Below are positions 45,710-54,067 of a DNA stretch of 64,000 nt, in pieces; the stretch's first letter is position 1; each line of letters opens with the position of its first letter. The DNA is from CAZOLI01 sp964580675 (GTDB lineage Bacteria > Planctomycetota > MHYJ01 > CAYXQY01), in contig CAZOLI010000004.1 of assembly GCA_964580675.1 (NCBI GenBank), positions 1-64,000 on the forward strand. The letters are read 5' to 3'. The translations under genes were made by a program, and so were the position numbers. Below the pieces are notes generated by a model, which saw only the letters and a list, made by a program, of their open reading frames with translations, made no database searches and was not told the origin of the DNA.

Positions 45710-45982
45710 ATGATCGAAGAACAGGACCTGTTGGACCAGGGTTTACTACGAAAAATATTAATTTGTGTTGTTGTGGCCGGTGTGGTCAGCAGCAACGGAT
45801 GTTTTTTCCGGTTTGTTGATCGCACCGTAAAGAAGGAGAGTGTTCCTATCGGGGTGGAGCTACAGGAGCTAAAAGTTGCTCGTGATCGGGGAGCTATAAC
45901 GGAGGAAGAATACAGAAGGGCGAAACAGAGGCTTCTGGAGAACCGGAGGGAAGATGACTCCGGCGACGGGGCGTCGGAATAG
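45710..45982 (+). CDS. Small predicted lipoprotein with SHOCT-like tail
   Basis: About 90 aa from the ATG at 45710, which has GAGG seven bases ahead; upstream in-frame ATGs (45650, 45704) are less convincing. A hydrophobic segment (ILICVVVAGVVSSNGC) ends in a possible lipobox. The C-terminus has ELQELKVARDRGAITEEEY and RRAKQRLL, the short SHOCT-type helical hairpin often found at protein ends. Function unknown. Confidence 0.6.
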   Translation: MIEEQDLLDQGLLRKILICVVVAGVVSSNGCFFRFVDRTVKKESVPIGVELQELKVARDRGAITEEEYRRAKQRLLENRREDDSGDGASE

Positions 45983-46014
45983 AAGGTCGGAGGGGTCTTC
46001 GGTCCAGGATCAAC

Positions 46015-46545
46015 TCACGCGTCCAGAATCAGGTCAATGTAGGAAACATCAACGAGTTTATCCCGGGAGACGTCCAGTTCCGACATTACGTCGCGACATC
46101 TTCGCATAAGTTCGTTTTCGGTCTTTTCGTTGTTCCGGTCAATGACCTCTATCTCCAAAAAACGACCGAGGTGGCGAACCCGGTCTATGTGAATTTTTGT
46201 GTTTCCCAGGTAGTAGATCTCTCGATCTTTTACCACCTCTCCGAGCACACCGAGAGCCTCGGTTAGAATCGGTTTCAGCATCGTACCCGGTTCGGTTTCG
46301 AACAAAAGGATCTCGGAAGTTTGAGGGTCTTTTGCATCCGGCCGCCGGTAGTGGATCAAGTAATTTTCAATGTCTCCCTCCCGTAATTTCAGTCGGCCAT
46401 GGTCCACGTCGAAGTACGTGTCCACCTGGTGATCCGTACCGGGATGTTCGGCATTTTTTTCGTGCAACGTCCGCCGGACGCGCTCCAGGTTCTGGCACCT
46501 GGCTTTTATTTCGGCATTTCTTACCGAATTTTTGTTGTCGGACAT
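46015..46545 (-). CDS. CYTH-domain protein (class IV adenylate cyclase-like)
   Basis: 176 aa from the ATG at 46545; a longer frame opens with TTG at 46671 and is unlikely. The CYTH tunnel fold is indicated by RNAEIKARC (first Glu of the ExExK motif is Asn), DTYFDVDHGRLKLRE, HYRRPD, VVKDREIYYLGNTKIHIDRV and LGRFLEIEV. CYTH proteins act on triphosphates: adenylate cyclase CyaB, thiamine triphosphatase or polyphosphatase. This RNxEIK subgroup is often labelled adenylate cyclase without proof. Two cNMP-binding proteins nearby make cyclase activity attractive but unproven. Confidence 0.82.
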   Translation of the reverse strand: MSDNKNSVRNAEIKARCQNLERVRRTLHEKNAEHPGTDHQVDTYFDVDHGRLKLREGDIENYLIHYRRPDAKDPQTSEILLFETEPGTMLKPILTEALGVLGEVVKDREIYYLGNTKIHIDRVRHLGRFLEIEVIDRNNEKTENELMRRCRDVMSELDVSRDKLVDVSYIDLILDA

Positions 46546-46667
46546 CGATGATGTTTTCGATTTAATGGCAGTTGTTCCTGCTGTATACGGAAGAGGGGGT
46601 TCCGCAGGGGGATGGGAGGATTCGGGAACGGGATTTTTGGTTCCAGGCAATGCAGAAACAGTTACGG

Positions 46668-48221
46668 TCAACTGGAAGACGTGTCCTCGTCTTCTGTCGA
46701 GTCCGCGTTTCCGGAACCCCGTCCCTTTTCTCGTTGTTTATCGCGATTTTTCCTGAGTTTTTTCCGAATTGTGCTCTGCCCTTCGACATCCCCTCTGGTG
46801 GAGATATAAACAACGATAATGAAAACGCCGAGGAACAGAATTGCAAGTCCACCAAGGATGTATTTTAACCAGGGGTTTGATGTTCCGGAACCGGCCGCGT
46901 CCGGATTGGGCTGTAGTTTCTGGCCAATGAGGTAAACAGCAATGGATTGTGCTCCCTTCCGGGGACCGTCCTTGAGCTCGTAGGGTGTTGTCTGAATGTA
47001 CACACCGGTTCCTTTTACGGGCTTCATTTTCATTTTGTCGTAAAAGTCTGGCTTTTCCAGCATGTGGACCGCATACGTAATTTTGTTCTCAAAGTCCCGA
47101 AGCCAGATGGTCCAGACGCCATTTCCATCGTTCGGTTCACCGGCAACGGGAAGTTTTTTTCCCGTCATAAATGTGCCGGAGAACGAGACGATCCTCCCCC
47201 TGAAGTTGCCGTTTCCCATGCGGTTCTTCAAGGTTTCGGTCGGATCGTCAAGAGTGGTGGCCCACTCGTTAAACTTTTTCTCCGGTACCTGTTTTATGTC
47301 CCTGATAAGTCGATTATACACGGGGGAACCAGCCTGGAGTGGTTTCTGGTCGTCGATGTTCTGAAGCAAACGCCCCCAGCGCTTCATGACCTGTTCCCGA
47401 TTCTTAAATTTCTCCGGCGAAGGGAGGTCGGGGGGAATCACGGCCCTCCTGTCGTTTTCCTTTCCTGTTTCGGAGGGTTCGTCGCCTTCCTGACCGTCTT
47501 TGCCCTGAGCAATTTTTGATAAACGGGATTTGATGGAGAGCAGCACAACAATCGGTTGTTCTTTTTCCTTCTGGTCCGTTCCCGATTTTCGGATTGTGTT
47601 TACGTAAAGCGCCTCTCCTTCGAGTATCGAACGTCCCGTTTTTGCTTTTTCCGGTGGTTCCTGGAGAAGGAATAATCTGTACGTGAGGCCTTTCTGCTTG
47701 TTCTGGATCGTAACCTCGTGAAGATCAAGGGCCCCCGTCTCTTCGGTGTCAACCGTCCTTGCCGAGTCGGCAATGCTTTTTAACGTTCCGCTGTATTGAA
47801 CGATGGTTCCCCGATCCTCCGGATTGCCCTTTTTCAACCGGTTCGTCGGGACCCCCCTCTTCCTGTTTTTGAAGAACAGGTACGCAAGATCGTTCTGGTT
47901 CAGTTTGCCGACGACCGAAAGCACCCCTTTCAATGGCGGTTTATCGAAGGACACCTCCGCGGATTCATCGAGTTGTTTCAGGGAGGTTTTCCATTTCTTC
48001 TGGGTTTTTTCAAGCGGCGATTCCTTTTGATCGGCCTGTTTGACATTGCTTTTCTCCTGTTCGGATTCAGACGTTTTCGCCGTGTCCTTTTTCTGCATCA
48101 TGTACGTTACGAAGATCATCCCGATAACCACCACCAGGATAAACCCCATAATGAGGATTTTCTTTCCCTGTGAGCTGCTCAGAAAAGACTCTTCCGAACC
48201 AAGATCTTCGTTCTCAAACAT
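46668..48221 (-). CDS. Membrane protein with duplicated extracytoplasmic domain
   Basis: I do not recognise this 517-aa protein. It has a membrane helix at ~21-41 and another at ~451-473, with a large loop between. The loop holds two copies of one domain: residues ~137-234 (RGTIVQYSGTLKS...LTYRLFLLQEP...EGEALYVNT...IVVLLSIKSRL) and ~341-436 (RGRIVSFSGTFMT...ITYAVHMLEKP...KGTGVYIQT...SIAVYLIGQKL). The strand-rich pattern might be an OB-like barrel, which is a guess. The C-terminus after the second helix is basic then acidic. Confidence 0.7.
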   Translation of the reverse strand: MFENEDLGSEESFLSSSQGKKILIMGFILVVVIGMIFVTYMMQKKDTAKTSESEQEKSNVKQADQKESPLEKTQKKWKTSLKQLDESAEVSFDKPPLKGVLSVVGKLNQNDLAYLFFKNRKRGVPTNRLKKGNPEDRGTIVQYSGTLKSIADSARTVDTEETGALDLHEVTIQNKQKGLTYRLFLLQEPPEKAKTGRSILEGEALYVNTIRKSGTDQKEKEQPIVVLLSIKSRLSKIAQGKDGQEGDEPSETGKENDRRAVIPPDLPSPEKFKNREQVMKRWGRLLQNIDDQKPLQAGSPVYNRLIRDIKQVPEKKFNEWATTLDDPTETLKNRMGNGNFRGRIVSFSGTFMTGKKLPVAGEPNDGNGVWTIWLRDFENKITYAVHMLEKPDFYDKMKMKPVKGTGVYIQTTPYELKDGPRKGAQSIAVYLIGQKLQPNPDAAGSGTSNPWLKYILGGLAILFLGVFIIVVYISTRGDVEGQSTIRKKLRKNRDKQREKGRGSGNADSTEDEDTSSS

Positions 48222-48511
48222 GGTTTTCTATTGGTGAATCCATGAAATAGCAGGATTTATTGTAGAACAAACCACCCCCGGTTTCGAATTTCCGGGAATC
48301 ATCCGTCGTGCAGGCGATCCAATGCGGCCATCTGGTTAATGACGTAGGCAGGACCACCCGAGAAATTGAAACAACGAATCCCTTCTGGTACATTATCTGT
48401 ACGTTGCAAATCATGAAATTATTCCTCTGTACGGGCCGCCATCCTGCTGCAAACTATGAGAGAAAAGGCCCTCGCCATAATAGTAACGTAATTTCTTCGA
48501 GAAAGTTCGTT

Positions 48512-49513
48512 ATGAAAGAAGGAAGGACAAACCTCATTCCTGTTTGCTCTTCTCTTTTTTGCTGTCTGCTCCTGTTTCTGACAGCGGGAACTCTGGACGC
48601 GGAGGTGAGCGTTGACCTGGAGGTAAATACGGCAGCCGTGAAGAAGGGGGAGGACATCTCCCTGACTGTTCGGGTCTCAAATAATTCGGAAGAGGAAAAA
48701 CGAATTCCCCTTCCGAAATCGTACAAAAGATCCATTCAAATAACCTCTGGCGACAAAACACTGGTGGAGCCGGGTGAGAACAACGTAAGTGAATCGACGA
48801 AGCTATTAAGTCCGGGAGAATTCTTCGGAAAAAAGTTTTCCGTTAACCTTCCAAGGGCCTGGCAATCACCGAAGGAGTTAACCGTTTCGTGGACGCTGAA
48901 AAATCTGGAAAGCAATACTGCAACAATTTACTTTATTCCGGACCGCGTCTGTCGAATGAAGATCAAGGATTACGGAACGGTTTACCTCGAGTTTTTTCCC
49001 GGCGATGCACCACGAAACGTGTTTCATTTCATGGGACTGGTTAAGGATGGATTTTACGATGACCTGACGTTTCACCGCCTGGTCCCGGATTTTGTGCTTC
49101 AGGGAGGAGACCCGGAAGGAGACGGGACAGGGGGACGAACCCCTTCGGTTGAAGCGGAATTGAATGACCGAAAACATCAGTTTGGAACGGTATCGATGGC
49201 TCACGGTCATAAGACAACCGAGTCCGGTACGCAATTTTTCTTCTCCCTCGGGCGTCACCCATTCCTGGACGGGAAGTACACGGTTATTGGCAGTACCGCG
49301 AATAATGAAAGCAACGGAGTTCTTCGCAAGATCCAGTCGAACGTGAAAACGGATCACGTGGAGGGGGAACAGTGTGGGCGGGATCACATGGATCGCCCAA
49401 AGAATCCGGTGGTCATCGAGGAGGCAACGTTGATTTCACGGAAGAAATACAGAGAAGAAACCTCCTCAGAAAAGAAAGGGAACGATCGCCCCGGTTCCGG
49501 AGAACAGAAATAA
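48512..49513 (+). CDS. Secreted cyclophilin-type peptidyl-prolyl isomerase
   Basis: The ATG at 48512 gives 333 aa beginning with a signal peptide (~8-28, ending AGTLDA). Residues ~30-150 look like an immunoglobulin-like beta domain (DLEVNTAAVKKGEDISLTVRVSNNSEEE and WTLKNLESNTATIYF; each only in part shown here as pattern). Residues ~155-310 are the cyclophilin: LTFHRLVPDFVLQGGDP with the catalytic Arg, and SGTQFFFSLGRHPFLDGKYT. It should assist proline isomerisation outside the cytoplasm. The TolC-like gene lies downstream on the same strand (162 bp). Confidence 0.87.
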   Translation: MKEGRTNLIPVCSSLFCCLLLFLTAGTLDAEVSVDLEVNTAAVKKGEDISLTVRVSNNSEEEKRIPLPKSYKRSIQITSGDKTLVEPGENNVSESTKLLSPGEFFGKKFSVNLPRAWQSPKELTVSWTLKNLESNTATIYFIPDRVCRMKIKDYGTVYLEFFPGDAPRNVFHFMGLVKDGFYDDLTFHRLVPDFVLQGGDPEGDGTGGRTPSVEAELNDRKHQFGTVSMAHGHKTTESGTQFFFSLGRHPFLDGKYTVIGSTANNESNGVLRKIQSNVKTDHVEGEQCGRDHMDRPKNPVVIEEATLISRKKYREETSSEKKGNDRPGSGEQK

Positions 49514-49675
49514 CCGGGGGTGAGCAGGAACCTCCTTGCCCTGAGGTTGCCCCGGGTGTGAAACATCAAATCATTTATTCTGCATTTCTGTTTGGGGGAT
49601 TTGCCGGATCCAGATGGGCTCACCTATGAAAAATCCACCGTTCGATTATTGCCTGGTTCTCACAAGGAGATAAAG

Positions 49676-51337
49676 ATGAGACGATTCCGTGTTGTGGATA
49701 TTGCTTCAGGTCTGTTGATACCGGGGTTTATTGGTTTTCTCAGTGTCCTGTCAGGATGCACACCGGGGGTTCCGGAACCCATGCAACTGGAGGTGCGACC
49801 GGAGCCGAAGGACGTTCAGGAGCCGGAAGTAAGAGAAGCCGGGCTCCGAAAAGCAACGGGAGAGAGGGTCCATCACGCGGCTTATCCTGCTCCGGACGAA
49901 CAAACCGACGAAAAGCGACCCGCCGCAAAACAGACCCTGGAAATAACCCTTGATCAGGCCGTTTTAATGGCTGTTGGAGAGAACAGGTCCGTACAGATTG
50001 CGGCCATGGATCCGCGGATTCAGCGCGCTCGAATTGAATCCACCCTTGGCGAATTTGATCCGGTCCCGTACCTGACCTCGGACGTGTCCGAATCAGAGCG
50101 TCCGGTTGGTTCCGCTCTTGAGTCCTCCAGGCGTTCGATTAGTGAACAGGCAATGGGTGTCCGGGGCAACACGCCGCTGGGGATGAGTTATGATTTGTCG
50201 GCTCGCATGCAGCGTGATGATTCAGACAACGTTTTTCGGACCATTAACCCGCAGTACAGGGCGTTTTACGGGCTGACGATTGAGCACCCTCTCCTGAAAG
50301 GAAGTGGCATGGAGGCAAATCTGGCCCGTTACAGAGCCGGTGTTCACCAACTCCGAAACAGCCGGAAAGAGTACCGGGCGAGGATCAGCGACGTTATTCA
50401 GAAAACAGTGAACGCGTACTGGGGCCTTGTGAATGCTATTCAGCAGAAGGAAGTGGCGGAAACGGCCCGTGATCTTGCGTCGGAGACACTGGACGTAAAC
50501 GAAGCTCGATACGAAGCGGATCGTATTCCCGAAGTGGATGTTCTTCAGGCAAAGACACGCGTTTCCGAGTCGAAGGAAAACTTAATTGCGGCGAGCAACC
50601 GTGTCAATGATGCCCGGGACGAACTTCTTCGAATGATTTCCCCGCCCGGTACGGATCCGGAACAGTGGAACGTTGAATTGAAGCCCGTATCTCGTCCGGA
50701 GGTAAAGGAGGGAATATCACCCGACGAGCGTCGTCTTATTGACAGAGCCATAAAACAGCGCCCCGAACTCCAGGCAATAAACGAAGAAATAAAAAGTGTG
50801 GAAAAAGAAATCGACGGGACAGAGAACCGGTTGTTGCCGGAGATGGACGTGAAATTTTCGTACGGGTTTAACAGTCTTGGCGAAGAGCGAGATGAGAGTT
50901 TTAAGGAACTTGAAGATTCTGAATTTCCGGAGTGGGAGGTGGGTTTTTCGTTTCAATACCCGCTTGGCAACCGGGCTGCGGAGGGAGAACACAGAGAGAA
51001 AAAACTGCTTTTGCGAAAGCTTAAACTTCGAAAAAAGAGGATGGAAACGAGAATAGCAATGGAGGTCCGCCGTGCCATTCGGTCTCTTGAGTCCGCAAAA
51101 TCCCGGATCGAGACCGCCCGGCGGTCACGAGAACTGTCCAGAAATCAGCTGAACGCCGAGTCGGAACGGCAGAAGCTCGGACTTTCCACCACGTTTCAGG
51201 TGCTTGAGCTCCAGCGAAATGCGGTGGATGCCCGAGCCCGTCTTATAAATGCTCAAAACCGATTTGCAATGGCCCGTGCCGAGCTGAAGAAAGCGACGGG
51301 TGATCTCGTATCTCAATATCTTCGGGAGCAGAAGTAA
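49676..51337 (+). CDS. TolC-like outer-membrane efflux lipoprotein
   Basis: The start at 49676 follows AAGGAGA and yields 553 aa with a lipobox (SVLSGC). Two outer-membrane efflux repeats are visible, each with long coiled helices (VNAYWGLVNAIQQKEVAETA; SLESAKSRIETARRSRELSR) and TPR-free beta segments such as PYLTSDVSES. It ends LINAQNRFAMARAELKKATG, typical of the family. Such proteins trimerise into export ducts for RND or ABC pumps. No pump or adaptor gene adjoins; the MsbA-like exporter at 5.8 kb is not of that type. The HEAT-TPR gene starts 6 bp after its stop. Confidence 0.88.
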   Translation: MRRFRVVDIASGLLIPGFIGFLSVLSGCTPGVPEPMQLEVRPEPKDVQEPEVREAGLRKATGERVHHAAYPAPDEQTDEKRPAAKQTLEITLDQAVLMAVGENRSVQIAAMDPRIQRARIESTLGEFDPVPYLTSDVSESERPVGSALESSRRSISEQAMGVRGNTPLGMSYDLSARMQRDDSDNVFRTINPQYRAFYGLTIEHPLLKGSGMEANLARYRAGVHQLRNSRKEYRARISDVIQKTVNAYWGLVNAIQQKEVAETARDLASETLDVNEARYEADRIPEVDVLQAKTRVSESKENLIAASNRVNDARDELLRMISPPGTDPEQWNVELKPVSRPEVKEGISPDERRLIDRAIKQRPELQAINEEIKSVEKEIDGTENRLLPEMDVKFSYGFNSLGEERDESFKELEDSEFPEWEVGFSFQYPLGNRAAEGEHREKKLLLRKLKLRKKRMETRIAMEVRRAIRSLESAKSRIETARRSRELSRNQLNAESERQKLGLSTTFQVLELQRNAVDARARLINAQNRFAMARAELKKATGDLVSQYLREQK

Positions 51338-51343
51338 ACGATC

Positions 51344-52579
51344 ATGTCTGGCAGGAATCACGTTCTGTTGTTCATCCTGGTAACGGGGCTATGTCTGGCA
51401 TCGAGTCATTTCCTCTCGGGTCAGACGGACGAGAGAAAGGTGAACCGGGCCCTGCTTGAACACAGGAATGCCGAGGACCGGGCAGCCACGGCCCGATTGC
51501 TCGGAACAAGAGAGGAGCGGTGGGCCGTGAAATTTTTGATTCAGCGTCTTGATGATGAGGCGGAAAACGTTCGAAAAGAAGCTCACCGCGCACTCAAGAA
51601 GATTACAAAAAAGGACCTACCCGCCGACAAGAATCGCTGGCAGGAGTGGTACAAATCGGAGGGAAAGGAAAAGTATCCGGCCGTTCTGGAAACCGGACGT
51701 TCGGATCCGGCCAATACCGCTGAAGAATACCTGAATCTTTCCATCCTCGTGGCCGGGATCTCCTTCGGTATCGTTATATTGTTCGTGGTTGCATTTGGGA
51801 TTATGGGAGGTTACAAGCTCAAACAAATTAAGGAAATTACAAAACGGGCGGAGGAAAATGTGGCTCAGGCAGAGGAGGTTCAGGAAGCGACGGATGATTT
51901 TACGGATGAACTGGAACAGAAGAAGGTGGAAATGCACGAGTATATTTCGGAGCTGAAAGAGGAAAAGGAACGGGAGCTTGATCGTCACTCCGAACTACTT
52001 TCGGAAAACAACGAACAAAAAATTCGTGAAGAGATGCGAACATTACGAGAACGGGCGGAAAAGGAAGTGGAACATACCCTGAACGATCTACAGGAGGGGG
52101 TAGGCCAGCGCCTCAAACAGGACCTGCGAGAGCTGAAAAATGATTTGCGGAAGGAGTTAAAGGAGGCCCACGAGCAGTTTAATCAGGAAGCGGAAACCCA
52201 GCGAACGTTCCTTGAAGCCTCCCTCCTGGACATTGCCGACAAGCCGGAGGAAGCCCTGAAAAAATACGACGAGGTACTGGAGATGAAACCGGATCACAGG
52301 TTGGCGATGCAGCGAAAAGGGAAAGTGCTGAGGAAGAAAGGTCGGTACGAAACCGCCGTTGAGGAGTTTGAACGGGCACTGGAACAGTCTCCGGAAAGCC
52401 CTTCAATTCTTTACGACCTCGCGTCCACCTACGCAAAAATGAACAGGAAGGAGAAAATGCTGAGCAACCTGAAGAAATCCATTTCCATTGAGCCGGAGTA
52501 CAAGGACGAGGCCCTCAATGACGAGTCCTTCAAAGATTACTGGGATGACCGGGAGTTTCGGGATCTGGCGGAGGCCTGA
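51344..52579 (+). CDS. HEAT, transmembrane, coiled-coil and TPR protein
   Basis: 411 aa with an unusual domain string: signal peptide (~7-25), HEAT-like repeats (~45-90) ending in an LPADKNRWQEWYKSEG element, one membrane helix (~127-150, LVAGISFGIVILFVVAFGIM), a long charged coiled coil (~155-285) and a TPR pair at the C-terminus (~295-375). The predicted topology puts HEAT outside and coiled coil plus TPR in the cytoplasm, so it could relay or bridge across the membrane. It lies 6 bp after the TolC-like gene and is probably co-transcribed. Confidence 0.78.
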   Translation: MSGRNHVLLFILVTGLCLASSHFLSGQTDERKVNRALLEHRNAEDRAATARLLGTREERWAVKFLIQRLDDEAENVRKEAHRALKKITKKDLPADKNRWQEWYKSEGKEKYPAVLETGRSDPANTAEEYLNLSILVAGISFGIVILFVVAFGIMGGYKLKQIKEITKRAEENVAQAEEVQEATDDFTDELEQKKVEMHEYISELKEEKERELDRHSELLSENNEQKIREEMRTLRERAEKEVEHTLNDLQEGVGQRLKQDLRELKNDLRKELKEAHEQFNQEAETQRTFLEASLLDIADKPEEALKKYDEVLEMKPDHRLAMQRKGKVLRKKGRYETAVEEFERALEQSPESPSILYDLASTYAKMNRKEKMLSNLKKSISIEPEYKDEALNDESFKDYWDDREFRDLAEA

Positions 52580-52642
52580 TTCCGGAACCGGCGACTTCCT
52601 GAAGTTTACGCCGTGGTCATTGTTGTTGAACCACAGTTTTGG

Positions 52643-54052
52643 TTAATCGGCTTCGGTGTTTTTCCGAAATACGCTCGGCTTTTTCTGGATGAATACGGGA
52701 TTTAGTTCGATGTTCAGTTGAACTTCCTTGAGGGTTAAATGGGTGGCGATCCGGACCTCCCCGTCGGCGACGGCCGCGTCCTCTGTTCTGTACCGGTATC
52801 GAACCGTTTGCATGGATGCTCTGTGCTCTTCTATCATTCTGGGCTCGTGCTTTTCCTGTCCACTGTGCACAACTACGACAGGAGTATCCTGATAGACCTT
52901 GCTGTGAAATTCCATTAACCATTCCAGATCCGACTTATCGAATTCCACGTTCTTCTCCGACTTCAATTTTGAACGAAGTTTTTGGGCTCTTTGTCGTTTC
53001 TCTTCCGGCAGTCCCGGGGATCGAGTTACTTTGAGGATAAATTCCGTTTGGTTGTCCGTTTGTTGTACACGGGTGATTTCAAACAACGTCGAGGGCTGCT
53101 TCAGGGATTGAGACGCATTTTCTTTCAGGGGCAGACGTACGTTAACAGGTTTTTCTTTCAGGTTCGGATAGACGGTTCCGGTCACGGTTAAGGGTTGGTC
53201 TCCCGTTTTCGAAATCGGGGGTTTAAATCTCCAGGCATCCCGGTTTCTGGTGGATAGGTATTTTTCCGTGTACATCTCTTTTATGACCGTGTTTCTCGTA
53301 CGGACACGGATGACGGGAGGTGTAAACATGGGGCCCGCGTTCGTTCCCGGTTCCGCCCATATTTCGAGGTAAAATGATTCAGGGTGTTTGATCTGCTTTT
53401 CCGGAAATTTTTCGTGACCCTCTTCGTTGTACCATGATTCCCACCGGTCGTGGTCCGGCGGTAGTTTTTTGCCGGTGCGTGATTGAAGTTCCTGAAGGGC
53501 CTCGTTTTTTGATCCGGCGTCTTCTGATTTTAGTTCGTCGATCAATTCCGGGATCTCCGACCCGGATTCGAGATTGACCAATCTCGAGACAAGAAAGGGG
53601 CCGATAACCTGTGCCGGTGCACGACGGGGAATCCCCTTCCGAAACAGAACGGTTTCACCGAGGTCATCCAGATAGAAACCAAACTTGTTTCGGACCGTCA
53701 GCACCGCCGTCCAGAAGGGAACGTCGTTTGCCTGAAACTGTTGCTTTCCACCGGGTGCCGGGCCGTATATGGAGAGTTTGTGACCGGTCTGGCTTTCAAT
53801 TTTTTCAATGGCTTCCCTCGCTCCGAGATCTCCTCTCAGATTAACGGTCTTCGCCATTTTCTGACCGGCCAGGAACGGCGAAAAGTCAGTTTTTTGGGTA
53901 AAGTCCCCGGATTTGAGAATTTCCAGTGTGCGGTTCTCCCCCGGCTTATTCCCCTGGCTGTCACAGCCAAATCCCACCAGTATGCCGGCGGTGAAAAGGA
54001 TCAGGAGGCGAAGCCCCGCGCCGGTGTCCCCGTCGGCCTGGAAGGAGCTCAT
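52643..54052 (-). CDS. Lipoprotein with STN-like domain and W-x-x-W-Y element
   Basis: 469 aa. A lipoprotein signal ends in GILVGFGC (~30). Residues ~65-145 (TVNLRGDLGAREAIEKIESQ...VPFWTAVLTVRNKFGFYLDD...VLFRKG) resemble the short N-terminal domains of secretins and TonB receptors. Near residue 200 is LPPDHDRWESWYNEEGHEKF, strikingly like the element in the convergent neighbour gene. Beta-rich segments fill the rest (NLKEKPVNVRLPLKEN and others). Function unknown. The sigma-54 activator gene lies 15 bp upstream on the same strand. Confidence 0.68.
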   Translation of the reverse strand: MSSFQADGDTGAGLRLLILFTAGILVGFGCDSQGNKPGENRTLEILKSGDFTQKTDFSPFLAGQKMAKTVNLRGDLGAREAIEKIESQTGHKLSIYGPAPGGKQQFQANDVPFWTAVLTVRNKFGFYLDDLGETVLFRKGIPRRAPAQVIGPFLVSRLVNLESGSEIPELIDELKSEDAGSKNEALQELQSRTGKKLPPDHDRWESWYNEEGHEKFPEKQIKHPESFYLEIWAEPGTNAGPMFTPPVIRVRTRNTVIKEMYTEKYLSTRNRDAWRFKPPISKTGDQPLTVTGTVYPNLKEKPVNVRLPLKENASQSLKQPSTLFEITRVQQTDNQTEFILKVTRSPGLPEEKRQRAQKLRSKLKSEKNVEFDKSDLEWLMEFHSKVYQDTPVVVVHSGQEKHEPRMIEEHRASMQTVRYRYRTEDAAVADGEVRIATHLTLKEVQLNIELNPVFIQKKPSVFRKNTEAD

Positions 54053-54067
54053 AAAAAACCAATTCCA

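Noticed and set aside
46546..46671. Longer N-terminus for the CYTH protein
   Set aside because: It needs a TTG start and is a Pro/Ser-rich string before the conserved domain.
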